A DNA stretch of 64,000 nucleotides from JACJYE01 sp964432875 (GTDB taxonomy: Bacteria > Bacteroidota > Bacteroidia > Chitinophagales > Saprospiraceae), in NCBI GenBank assembly GCA_964432875.1, contig CAYSPJ010000003.1, positions 1-64,000 on the forward strand. Reading direction: 5' to 3'. Numbering within the stretch: the first letter of the stretch is position 1; each line of letters starts with the position of its first letter. Positions 50,112-58,629 of this stretch are shown here, in pieces. The notes beneath the pieces were generated by a model that was given only the letters and a program-made list of their open reading frames with translations, did no database searches and was not told the DNA's origin. The translations under genes and the position numbers were made by a program.

Positions 50112-51602
50112 TTACCCCAGCAAGCCGGCGGCCAGATAGAGCAGCGCTGTTGCGCCGCCCGCCGCCAGGGCATAAGGCAGCTGAGTGCGCACATGGTCGA
50201 TGTGGTCGGTGGCCGAAGCCATCGAAGAGAGGATGGTGGTATCGGAGATCGGGGAGCAGTGGTCGCCAAAAACGCCCCCGCCTAGTACCGCGGCGATGGT
50301 CATATACATATCGGCCCCCATCTCCCTGGCCATTGGTACGGCGATGGCGATCATGATTGCAAAAGTACCCCAGGAGGTGCCAGTAGAAAAAGCGATGAAG
50401 CTGCTGACTATGAAGACCACCAGCGGGGCCATCTGAGGCGATATCCAGGCGCGGGCCACATCGGCTACGTACTGGCCCGTTTCCAGTTGTTTGCATACCG
50501 CTCCGATGGCGAAGGCCAGCATCATCAGCAAAGCCAGCGGCATCATGCCGGAAATGCCTTTGAGCGTAAGCTCGATCATTTCGCGGGTGCGCATGATGCG
50601 CTGGCTGCGGTAGAGCAGCATGGCTGCTACGATAGAGGTCAGCACTGCCGTCAGCACTGCCGTGGAGCCAGAGCCTTGCCCGACGGCAAAGAGCAAGCGG
50701 CGCAGCAAGGCCGCCTCGGGCATTTTTTCCATCGCTGAAGGCCAGCCCGTATAAGCCAGCATGACCGGCATAAGCAGTACCATAATTACTATGGGGATGA
50801 CCATGTTGTAAGCCCGGGGGATCACGCCTTCCACTGGTTTGACATCGGTGAGCTCTTCGGCCAGCATGGGTTGCGCGCCATCGGCCAGCAGCTTGCCTTC
50901 TTCACGCACCCGGCGCTCGGCCCGCGCCATGGGGCCATAGTCCTTTTTGAAGAAGATAATCAGCAATACCAGCCCTAGTGCCAGAAAAGGGTAAAAATTG
51001 TAGGCCAAAGCCCGGAACATAGTCGCAAAAGGATCGCTAAAGCCCTCCGCGACGAGCAGCGACATAATGAATGCCCCCCAGCCGTTGAAGGGGATGATGA
51101 TGCTGGAAGGGGCAGAGCTGGAATCGGCGATGTAGGCCAGCTTTTCCCGTGAAATGCCCAGCTTGTCGAAGATGGGGCGGTAGAGCGCCCCTACCGTCAG
51201 TACGGAAATACTGGATTCTACGAAGATGAGCAGGCCGGTCAGCCAGGCAAGGAACTGCACCACGATGCGGTTGCTGCCTGCTTGCCGCTTTTCATAGCGC
51301 TCCAGTAGCCGGTTGACCTGCCGGATGAAGCCTTCCACCCCCCCTGAGCGCTGGATGAAGATAATGAGCGCGCCAACCAGGGCACAAAACATAATGGTGC
51401 GCGTATTGCCCGGGTCCTTAAACACATCAACCAGCGCCTCGATGGTACTGAAACTGGCCTGGACCGGCGCATAGCGCTCGATGATGAACCAGCCCAGCCA
51501 CACGCCAAAAAGCAGGGAAATATGCACCTGCTTGGTGCGGATGGCCAGCAATATGGCGATGACGGGCGGCAGCAGCGATAGGAATCCGTAAGGGTGTTCC
51601 AT
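50112..51602 (-). CDS. NhaC-family Na+/H+ antiporter
   Basis: The start at 51602 (MEHPYGFLSLLPPVIAILLAI) begins just before the first span; an earlier in-frame ATG at 51725 would add 41 soluble residues overlapping the upstream gene. Product 496 residues with about 12 spans. The NhaC signature VFGDHCSPISDTTILSS (about 435-451) is present along with the PFNGWGAF loop. It exchanges Na+ for H+, probably for pH and salt homeostasis. It lies 94 bases downstream of the CHAT gene on the same strand; there is no obvious promoter in that gap, so cotranscription is possible. Confidence 0.92.
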   Translation of the reverse strand: MEHPYGFLSLLPPVIAILLAIRTKQVHISLLFGVWLGWFIIERYAPVQASFSTIEALVDVFKDPGNTRTIMFCALVGALIIFIQRSGGVEGFIRQVNRLLERYEKRQAGSNRIVVQFLAWLTGLLIFVESSISVLTVGALYRPIFDKLGISREKLAYIADSSSAPSSIIIPFNGWGAFIMSLLVAEGFSDPFATMFRALAYNFYPFLALGLVLLIIFFKKDYGPMARAERRVREEGKLLADGAQPMLAEELTDVKPVEGVIPRAYNMVIPIVIMVLLMPVMLAYTGWPSAMEKMPEAALLRRLLFAVGQGSGSTAVLTAVLTSIVAAMLLYRSQRIMRTREMIELTLKGISGMMPLALLMMLAFAIGAVCKQLETGQYVADVARAWISPQMAPLVVFIVSSFIAFSTGTSWGTFAIMIAIAVPMAREMGADMYMTIAAVLGGGVFGDHCSPISDTTILSSMASATDHIDHVRTQLPYALAAGGATALLYLAAGLLG

Positions 51603-51696
51603 CTTCTTTTGGGCTAAAGATAATATGCTTGGCCTGATTCCCTCGCTTTGGTGGCCAAAAAATGCGCTTTTGCCGCTCCGCGAAGCATTGGGCCGG

Positions 51697-54552
51697 TCAG
51701 GAAACAGCAAGGCTGCGTGCCCCAAAGCGCCGCCAAAGGCCGGTGGCTGCCAGCAAGCCGGCGGCGGCCAAAAGATAAAACGGCCAGCGCGGGCTGGCCG
51801 CTGGCGTAATGATGGGCGACATGTCGCCGCTCAGGGTAAATGCCGCCCAGAAAAACGGATGGGCTTTTTGGGGGGGAGCCTCCGCCAGATAAGCCAGTTT
51901 GGCCTGGTGCATGGCCTCGTCTTTGGGCAGTTGCTGCTGTAGGTTTTGGTAGAAAAGGCGCATGAAGGCAGCGGTCTCTTGATCGCTCACCCGCCAGAGG
52001 GTGGACACCAGGCTGCGGGTGCCGGCATAGGCAAAGCCGCGCGCCAGGCTAATGGCGCCTTCGCCCCGGCGCAGCTCGCCGATGCCGGTTTCACAGGCGC
52101 TCAGCACGGCCATTTCGGCGGGTAGCCGCAGCCCGTACAAATCCTTGGCATAGAGCAGCGGTTTGTCTTTTGCGCCGGGCGTCGGGGTGAAGGCGAGGAA
52201 TGAATAATCACCTTCGGCATCGTTGGCTTTGGCGTGCGTGGCCAGGTGGAGGATGCTGTACAAGTGGGCCTCTTGCAGGAAACGCTCGCGGGTGGCGCTT
52301 TTGCCTTTCCGCACTTGAGCATTGAGGATGTTTTTAACATGCATCACTTCTTCCTCGTTGCTGTAGAGCCTACTTAGGCTGATGCGCCTTTGGTCCAGTG
52401 TCTCTTTCCCGATAGCGGAAGAAGCGAAGGATGGCGCGAATGCCAGCGCTTTGCGCTGGTGGGGTGTGGGCGGGCTCTGGGCTTTCATCTCCATCAGCAG
52501 GCGCGCAGAATGCGCGTGGCTGATCTGGTGGCGATGCAGGAGATAGGGATAAGCCGGCATAGAGGTTGCCGGGGCGGGCATAGCAAATAACAAAGCCTCA
52601 AACGGCAGGTACTCCAACACGCCATCCGGGATGATGATAAGGCGTTTAGGCAACAGCGGTTCCACTGGTGCAATGAGTTGTAGGTATAAGTGATGGGCAT
52701 GTGCTTGGTAGTGCCCGAGCTGCTCTTCCGTTTGTGCGGCTACCCAGCCATAGATGCTTTCCCGCAGCCCTAAAACAGTGCTGTCCAGGCCATCATTCGC
52801 TATGCTGGTAAGGAAAGCTTGTTCTGGGGTGATGGCAAAGATGAAAATACGCTCTTTCCCCGCAAAGTACTGGATGAGGGCTTGGCCCGGTGCCAGCAAT
52901 CCAATTTGTATTTCCGCCAGGGTAAGGGGCGGCGGGCCTTGTTTTAGCCGGTAATACTCTGGGAAGCTGCGTACGAGGCTATCCTCTAGTAGATAGTACG
53001 CCCGCTTGGCCTGAAAAACCTGGCTGTTTAGCTCCTGCGCCAAGTCTTCCTCCCCCCTCTGGTAATATTCATAACGCTGATTTTCCAGCCGGATGACTTC
53101 CTGCTTCAATTGCCGGTAGTGTGCCAACAGGTCATTGGGGAGGTCCTGCCGGATTTCAGCCCCGGCTTTTTGCACGGCCTCTTTGAGCAGGATCGCTTTG
53201 CTGAGCTCCGCATAAGCGAAAGCCTCTTCCAGGTCTTTTAGGTTCTTAGATTGCTGGTAGCGCGTATAGCAGTTGTTGATAGCGGCTTCAAAGATGTAAT
53301 AAAAATCATTGAGCAAATAGGGTTTGACGCTAGAGTCTTCCAGGCTATTTTTGATGATTTCAACCAGGCGGGTAGCCAAGCTGAAAAGGGTACCTGCCTG
53401 GTGCAAGTGGGCTTGGCCCTGCCCGGCTTCAAAAGCCTTTTGATGATTCAGCGCCTTGAAGTAAAGCATGGCGGCCAGCTGGCGCCGCGTGGCTTCATAG
53501 CCTTCAAAGCGGTGGCTATGGTCGGGGTCATACCTCATAATCGACAAAGCCTGATCAAGATAGCGGCCGGCTTGCTCAAATTGCCCTAAGCCAGTCAGGC
53601 AGGCGCCGATCTGGGCCAGCTGGCGGGCAGCCTGAGGGCTGTTTTTTCCATAGCTTCCCGAGAAGCCCTGGAATGCCAGCCTGGCGTATTTCAGCGCCTT
53701 GGCGTATTGGCCTTCCTGATAATAAGTATGGCTCAATATTTCCAGCCCCTTAACCGTTTCCAACCCATTTTTACCATAAAGCGGAGTACTCAGCCGGATG
53801 CTTTTGTACAGCATGTGGCGAGCGGTGTCGTATTGCTCCAGGCGCTGGTACATCAAGCCCATATCGCGATAAATCTGGAGCCTCGCCGTTTGATGAGCCG
53901 AATAATCTTGGTAATCATGAGCCAGCCCCAATGCCAGCTCAAAATTTTTGCGGGCCTGTGGATACTTGCCCAGGAAGCCGTAGCAATTGCCCAGGCTTTG
54001 GCGCAGGGCGATTGCTTCAGCCTCCTGGTTGAGCTTGTGCCGCTTGATGATTTCCAGGCCCATGCCAAAGTATTCAATGGCGAGCAGATAATCCTCTTTG
54101 TCGTATAAATTGAGCCCGGCTAGCTGGTAAACCTCCAGGCGTCTGGCGGGCTGATGCTGGGCGGGCAGCGTTTCAGCGCAGTGGACTGCCTTTTTGAGAT
54201 AAGCGATGGATTGGTTCAGGTTCTCTAATTTCCGGTGCGCCTTGCCCAGCAGCCGATAGAGGCTGAAGCGCAGGTCGCAACCTTGGGGTACTTGGTTTTC
54301 CAGGGCTTCAAGCACCGCCGCTACGGTTTGATATTCTTCCTGACCGAGCAAGCATTCTGCTGCGGCATACAGGTGGTCAACTGGTAAATCTGGCTGGCTA
54401 GCCAGCTGCTGAAGGCAGTCGAGCGTACAGCAAGCTGCGCTTTTGGCTGTTTTTTCAGCGGCTGGTTTTAGCTGAGGCAAAGCCACAGCTGAGGAGGTTA
54501 GTAGCACATAAAATAGCGAAATTGGTCGAATCAGAGCGCTTAGGTTTTTCAT
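51697..54552 (-). CDS. TPR-CHAT domain protein (secreted, membrane-anchored)
   Basis: From the ATG at 54552 (MKNLSALIRPISLFYVLL; a start 6 codons upstream is possible) the product is 951 residues: signal peptide, about ten TPR-like repeats (roughly 45-440), a coiled-coil (about 440-500), the CHAT caspase-like protease domain (about 620-900) and a C-terminal membrane span with a basic tail (LLAAAGLLAATGLWRR). The catalytic pair is intact: His773 in LHLATHAKAND and Cys820 in LSACETGIGE. The topology puts the protease outside the cytoplasm. CHAT-TPR proteins of this build are frequent in Bacteroidota; substrates are unknown. Its only operon partner may be the antiporter. Confidence 0.9.
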   Translation of the reverse strand: MKNLSALIRPISLFYVLLTSSAVALPQLKPAAEKTAKSAACCTLDCLQQLASQPDLPVDHLYAAAECLLGQEEYQTVAAVLEALENQVPQGCDLRFSLYRLLGKAHRKLENLNQSIAYLKKAVHCAETLPAQHQPARRLEVYQLAGLNLYDKEDYLLAIEYFGMGLEIIKRHKLNQEAEAIALRQSLGNCYGFLGKYPQARKNFELALGLAHDYQDYSAHQTARLQIYRDMGLMYQRLEQYDTARHMLYKSIRLSTPLYGKNGLETVKGLEILSHTYYQEGQYAKALKYARLAFQGFSGSYGKNSPQAARQLAQIGACLTGLGQFEQAGRYLDQALSIMRYDPDHSHRFEGYEATRRQLAAMLYFKALNHQKAFEAGQGQAHLHQAGTLFSLATRLVEIIKNSLEDSSVKPYLLNDFYYIFEAAINNCYTRYQQSKNLKDLEEAFAYAELSKAILLKEAVQKAGAEIRQDLPNDLLAHYRQLKQEVIRLENQRYEYYQRGEEDLAQELNSQVFQAKRAYYLLEDSLVRSFPEYYRLKQGPPPLTLAEIQIGLLAPGQALIQYFAGKERIFIFAITPEQAFLTSIANDGLDSTVLGLRESIYGWVAAQTEEQLGHYQAHAHHLYLQLIAPVEPLLPKRLIIIPDGVLEYLPFEALLFAMPAPATSMPAYPYLLHRHQISHAHSARLLMEMKAQSPPTPHQRKALAFAPSFASSAIGKETLDQRRISLSRLYSNEEEVMHVKNILNAQVRKGKSATRERFLQEAHLYSILHLATHAKANDAEGDYSFLAFTPTPGAKDKPLLYAKDLYGLRLPAEMAVLSACETGIGELRRGEGAISLARGFAYAGTRSLVSTLWRVSDQETAAFMRLFYQNLQQQLPKDEAMHQAKLAYLAEAPPQKAHPFFWAAFTLSGDMSPIITPAASPRWPFYLLAAAGLLAATGLWRRFGARSLAVS

Positions 54553-54649
54553 TTTGGCATATTTCGGCAAAATATAAGGCTTTTATCAGAAAAAACCAAA
54601 CTATCACATGTAAAAATGCCGACATATCGATATTTTTAACTTATGCAAT

Positions 54650-54670
54650 GTTTTCAGCATAGCTGAAAAC
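54650..54670. promoter_or_regulatory. Perfect inverted repeat upstream of the acyl-CoA dehydrogenase
   Basis: GTTTTCAGC-ATA-GCTGAAAAC, 9-bp arms with a 3-bp centre, in AT-rich DNA between two divergent genes, 89 bases before the dehydrogenase ATG and 80 bases from the CHAT start. No T-tract, so a repressor site is likelier than a terminator. Confidence 0.5.
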
Positions 54671-54758
54671 CCGCTTTGCCCTATTTCCAAAAATTAGCGT
54701 AAATTCGCTGCTGTATTGATGCAATTAGGTTGATTAGCCATAACTAAAATAAAGACCA

Positions 54759-55949
54759 ATGTTTTTCGAACTCACCGAAGAGCAACTGGCCGTAAAAGAA
54801 GCGGCACGGGAATTTGCTCAAAAAGAACTCAAGCCTGGCGTGATCGAGCGCGATTCCAAAATGTTATACCCGGCCGAGCAGGTACGGCAGATGGCCGAGC
54901 TCGGCTTCATGGGGATGATGGTTTCACCGGAATATGGCGGCGGCGGGATGGATACCCTATCCTACGTGCTGGCCATGGAAGAAATCTCGAAGGTGGACAA
55001 TTCCTGCTCGGTCATCATGTCGGTCAATAATTCTCTGGTATGCTGGGGCCTGGAGGCCTACGGTACCGAAGCGCAAAAGGCTAAGTACTTGCCTAGGCTG
55101 GCTGCGGGCGAATGGATTGGCGCCTTCTGCCTTTCTGAGCCCGAAGCAGGCAGCGATGCCACCAGCCAACGCACCACCGCCATAGACATGGGCGACCACT
55201 ACCTGCTAAACGGCACCAAAAACTGGATTACCAACGGGGGCAGCTCCAACGTGCACTTGGTCATTGCCCAGTCCAATCTGGAAGCTGGCCACCGCGGTAT
55301 AAATGTATTTATAGTAGAAACCTCCTGGGATGGCGTGGCTATCGGCGCCAAGGAAGACAAATTGGGCATCCGCTCTTCGGATACGCACACCATCATGTAT
55401 AGCGATGTAAAAGTGCCCAAGGAGAACCGCATCGGCGAAGATGGCTTTGGCTTCAAATTCGCTATGATGACCTTATCGGGCGGCCGCATCGGGATCGCAT
55501 CCCAGGCGCTGGGCATCGCCGGAGGCGCTTACGAGCTAGCCCTGGACTATTCCAAGCAGCGCGAAGCTTTTGGTAAACCCATCAGCAAGCACCAGGCTAT
55601 CGCTTTCAAACTGGCGGATATGGCTACGGAAATCGAAGCGGCCAAGCTGATGGTCTATCGCGCCGCCTGGATGAAAGACCAAAAAATGGACTACGACACA
55701 GCCAGCGCAATGGCCAAGCTATACGCGGCGGAAGTAGCGATGCGGCATACCGTTGAAGCCGTGCAGATCCATGGCGGTTACGGTTTTGTCAAGGAATACC
55801 ATGTGGAGCGCCTGATGCGAGATGCGAAGATTACTCAAATCTACGAAGGCACTTCGGAGATACAGCGCATCGTCATTTCACGTAGTATCTTGCAGGGGCA
55901 GTTGTATCTGCCCATTTTTAACAGCTCGCTGGAACAACCGGCCGGATAA
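54759..55949 (+). CDS. Acyl-CoA dehydrogenase
   Basis: The 396-residue protein has the ACAD domains in order: helical N-domain, beta-domain with the FAD loop WIGAFCLSEPEAGSD (about 126-140) and the ITNG/SDTHTIMYSDVKVP segment, and C-domain with QIHGGYGFVKEYHVERLMRDAKI and IYEGTSEIQRIVI, where the Glu of YEGT is the catalytic base in the short-chain type. It oxidises acyl-CoA to enoyl-CoA, the first step of beta-oxidation, passing electrons to ETF. The short length fits a butyryl- or short-branched-chain enzyme. Confidence 0.95.
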   Translation: MFFELTEEQLAVKEAAREFAQKELKPGVIERDSKMLYPAEQVRQMAELGFMGMMVSPEYGGGGMDTLSYVLAMEEISKVDNSCSVIMSVNNSLVCWGLEAYGTEAQKAKYLPRLAAGEWIGAFCLSEPEAGSDATSQRTTAIDMGDHYLLNGTKNWITNGGSSNVHLVIAQSNLEAGHRGINVFIVETSWDGVAIGAKEDKLGIRSSDTHTIMYSDVKVPKENRIGEDGFGFKFAMMTLSGGRIGIASQALGIAGGAYELALDYSKQREAFGKPISKHQAIAFKLADMATEIEAAKLMVYRAAWMKDQKMDYDTASAMAKLYAAEVAMRHTVEAVQIHGGYGFVKEYHVERLMRDAKITQIYEGTSEIQRIVISRSILQGQLYLPIFNSSLEQPAG

Positions 55950-56008
55950 TTGGGCTAAGCCCCAACCTCTGGCCGGCTTTCTGTGTTTGTTAGGAAAGTT
56001 TGCTGTCC

Positions 56009-57154
56009 ATGAGAGGAGGATTATTCCAGCTTGCCAGGGTTTTTGGCATCCCAGTACAGGTCCATTGGTCGTTCCTGCTGGTTTTCGTTTGGGTCTTTTT
56101 CGCGGGCTCGTCCAATGGGAGTTGGGATTGGCACACCACTGGCTGGGATTTCTTAATAGTACTGGCCTTGTTTGTATGCGTGGTGCTGCATGAGTTTGGC
56201 CATGCCCTGACTGCCCGGCGCTATGGCGTACATACGCACGACATCATCCTCTCCCCGATAGGCGGTGTAGCCCGGCTGGATCGCCTGCCCGACAAGCCGT
56301 GGCAGGAGTTTATGGTCGCCATCGCTGGGCCGCTGGTGAATATCGCTATCGTGCTGCTGTTGGTAGCCGTATTTTTGCTGGGCCCTGAATCAGGTTACCA
56401 ACAGTTCCGCAGTTTTTTTTATGACTTGCTCTACCCCGATAGCAATGTCTTTTCTGGCGAGGTGTCCCCGGTTTACGCTTTCTTTTTTGTGCTAATTATC
56501 CTCAATCTCGTCCTGGCTATCTTCAATATGCTGCCGGCTTTTCCTATGGATGGTGGGCGGGTTTTGCGGGCGCTATTGTCTATCCGTCTGGGCCGGCTGC
56601 GGGCCACTCGTATCGCCACCTACGTGGGACAGGGCTTCGCGCTGTTATTGCTGGCCTATGCCGTCTGGAGCCTCAGCCCGATTACTGGTTTGATTGCTGT
56701 TTTCATCTTTATGATGGCGGCGAGCGAGTATCGTTCGGCCCGTATGGAATCGCTAATGGACAACCACACGATTAGTGAGGTCGTGCGTCGCCAATTCACG
56801 CGCCTGTACACCAACGACTCCCTGCCCAAGGCTTTATCGCACTATCAGCAGGGCGTAGAGGACAGCTTCCTGGTTTTTGACGAATGGCAGAACCTGGTTG
56901 GGGTTTTACCTGAAAAGGCTTTGGCAGAGGCAGTTAAAGGGGAGGCGCCCTACCTGCAACCCGTAGGTGAATTGGTCAGTCGGCGCTACGAAGCGATGTT
57001 AGCTAGCGACCCGCTTAAGGTTATTTTCGCCAAAATTCACGGCCAAGGCTACCCGCTCCTGCCCGTGTATGAGCAAGGGGTACTGATTGGCGTAGTGGAT
57101 AACCAGGCACTGGCTGATTTTATGCGCTTGCATCGGATGCGTGGAGTGAAGTAG
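56009..57154 (+). CDS. Site-2 protease family membrane metalloprotease (M50) with CBS-like tail
   Basis: The ATG at 56009 (MRGGLFQLARVFGIPV) is preferred to the TTG three codons earlier. Product 381 residues. The zinc motif HEFGH is at 61-65 in a membrane span, and the third ligand is in the NMLPAFPMDGGRVLRA motif (near 174-189). The last 130 residues after VVRRQFTRL are a degenerate CBS-domain pair, as in the MJ0392/SpoIVFB-like group, where nucleotides regulate the protease. It cuts membrane-bound transcription regulators or signal peptides inside the bilayer. A decayed MITE-like element lies just downstream. Confidence 0.92.
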   Translation: MRGGLFQLARVFGIPVQVHWSFLLVFVWVFFAGSSNGSWDWHTTGWDFLIVLALFVCVVLHEFGHALTARRYGVHTHDIILSPIGGVARLDRLPDKPWQEFMVAIAGPLVNIAIVLLLVAVFLLGPESGYQQFRSFFYDLLYPDSNVFSGEVSPVYAFFFVLIILNLVLAIFNMLPAFPMDGGRVLRALLSIRLGRLRATRIATYVGQGFALLLLAYAVWSLSPITGLIAVFIFMMAASEYRSARMESLMDNHTISEVVRRQFTRLYTNDSLPKALSHYQQGVEDSFLVFDEWQNLVGVLPEKALAEAVKGEAPYLQPVGELVSRRYEAMLASDPLKVIFAKIHGQGYPLLPVYEQGVLIGVVDNQALADFMRLHRMRGVK

Positions 57155-57158
57155 TATC

Positions 57159-57238
57159 GTCTATTTAATCGAGTGTCTGGGCTTTAGCGTTCGCAAGCTT
57201 TGCTCTCGAACTAATGCTGAGTCCACTTGATAAGTGGG
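57159..57238. mobile_element. Short MITE-like hairpin repeat (relative of the element at 63700)
   Basis: The stretch GTCTATTTAATCGAGTGTCT-GGGCTTTAG then CGTTCGCAAGCTTTGCTCTC-GAAC then CTAATGCTGAG-TCCACTTGATAAGTGG is an imperfect inverted repeat about its centre. Its left arm aligns at about 24 of 29 positions with the reverse complement of the right end of the 63700-63869 element, and its middle shares TTCGCAAGC-TTGCTCTCGAAC with it. It looks like an internally shortened copy. Confidence 0.6.
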
Positions 57239-57308
57239 CCGAAACCAAGCTATAGGTAAGCCGACCCAAATGCGGCTTGGCATTCTTGCTCATGTCATCA
57301 TAGAATTC

Positions 57309-58514
57309 CTATATCCCCTTAATCCTCTCCCACAAGCTAGCCAGGGCTTCATTGGTGTCGGGCGGCGGTTCCCGGCTTTGGCGGGCAGTCAGCTCGCTAT
57401 CCTGCACTTTCAGGATGAAGTGGAAGACAAAGTCGCTGGGCTTGTCAAAGGAATTATTGAGGGAGCCAAAGCGCAGGTCGTTAAACTGCAATTGTCCATC
57501 ATCCCGTTTCAGGATACTGAAGTAGCCATCTGAAAACCAGCTCAGGATACGCAGTGGGCGGCTCGCTTCATGCCCTTCTACCAAATGGTGGTTCTTGGGT
57601 ATGACCACGAAGGAGAGCACTTTGTCTTTCTGGTCAAGTATGGAATACATGCCGTGGTAGTAGGCTGTATCCCCTTCGGCAATCCCCTGCCACAGAATAT
57701 TGTTGAGGATAGTGGGCGAAGTCATGTAGCGTTGATAAGGTATACCTTGCTCTTGAAGCGAAGCCTCGAAGATGCGGTCAACCTGCACCTTATTATATAT
57801 GGTGAAGAGCATATAGGCAGAGCTGATGCTAATGCCGATGTAGTTCATTATTGGTCGCCAGCGGCTGCGCCGCCCGGCAAAGAAAGCCAAGAGCAGGAAC
57901 AAGAGGAAGGGCAGGGTATAAAGCGGGTCGACCACCGAAATATTATTGAAAGCTGCCCGGTAATCCAGGAAGGGTTGGAATAGCTGCGTGCCATAGGTCG
58001 TGCAGCAATCCAATAAAGGATGGGTGACGATTGACCAGAAAAAGAGCCAGGCCCATTGTTTCCAGGATGCATTGCCGTTGGAGCTAGGCTTGCGCCTGAA
58101 GCGCTGGCGCACCCAGATTATTGTCGGGAATAACATTATCCCGGCACTCACCGTCAAGGTGATTTTTGCCAGTTCCCAGGGTGGGATAGGCATGAAAGCT
58201 GCTCCCATCCCAATGAGGATCACCATGCCGAGCCAGACCCTTAGAAAAGCATGCCAGTAGTGATGTTTATCGTACAAGCGCTGCACGAGAAACCCTAGAA
58301 GCAGGGGCGCTACGACAGCAAAAGTAAGGGAATGGGTAATCGCGCGGTGAAAAGCCAGCGAGCTGAGCTCATCCCCAGCCAGATTGGACAAGACATCTAA
58401 GTCAGGGATGGTGCCGGCGATAGCCCCCCAGAGCATAGCCCGGTTGCCAACTTTGCGGCCTAAAACCGCTTCGCCCACCGCTGCGCCCAGCGTGATTTGC
58501 GTCAGGGAATCCAT
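57309..58514 (-). CDS. DUF457/YdjM-like inner-membrane metal-dependent hydrolase
   Basis: The start at 58514 (MDSLTQITLGAAVGEAVLG) is the family start; an ATG 17 codons earlier is not. Product 401 residues. Conserved elements: the PDLDVLS motif (about 37-43) and HRAITHSLTFAVV (about 56-68), plus THPLLDCCTTYGTQL in the middle, with five or six membrane spans in the first 250 residues. These His/Asp motifs gave the family its name of metal-dependent hydrolase; its real activity is unknown, though some members relate to lipid or phosphatase activity. A soluble region of about 150 residues follows the last span. Confidence 0.85.
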   Translation of the reverse strand: MDSLTQITLGAAVGEAVLGRKVGNRAMLWGAIAGTIPDLDVLSNLAGDELSSLAFHRAITHSLTFAVVAPLLLGFLVQRLYDKHHYWHAFLRVWLGMVILIGMGAAFMPIPPWELAKITLTVSAGIMLFPTIIWVRQRFRRKPSSNGNASWKQWAWLFFWSIVTHPLLDCCTTYGTQLFQPFLDYRAAFNNISVVDPLYTLPFLLFLLLAFFAGRRSRWRPIMNYIGISISSAYMLFTIYNKVQVDRIFEASLQEQGIPYQRYMTSPTILNNILWQGIAEGDTAYYHGMYSILDQKDKVLSFVVIPKNHHLVEGHEASRPLRILSWFSDGYFSILKRDDGQLQFNDLRFGSLNNSFDKPSDFVFHFILKVQDSELTARQSREPPPDTNEALASLWERIKGI

Positions 58515-58629
58515 GGAGTGTTCATTTTGCGAGCTTTCACCTTCGTATAAATAGAAGAGAAACACCCCAGGGGGCAGGAGGTTCGCTCCACCTGGCAGCT
58601 AACCAGCCCAGCTTGTCAACATAGTAGTG

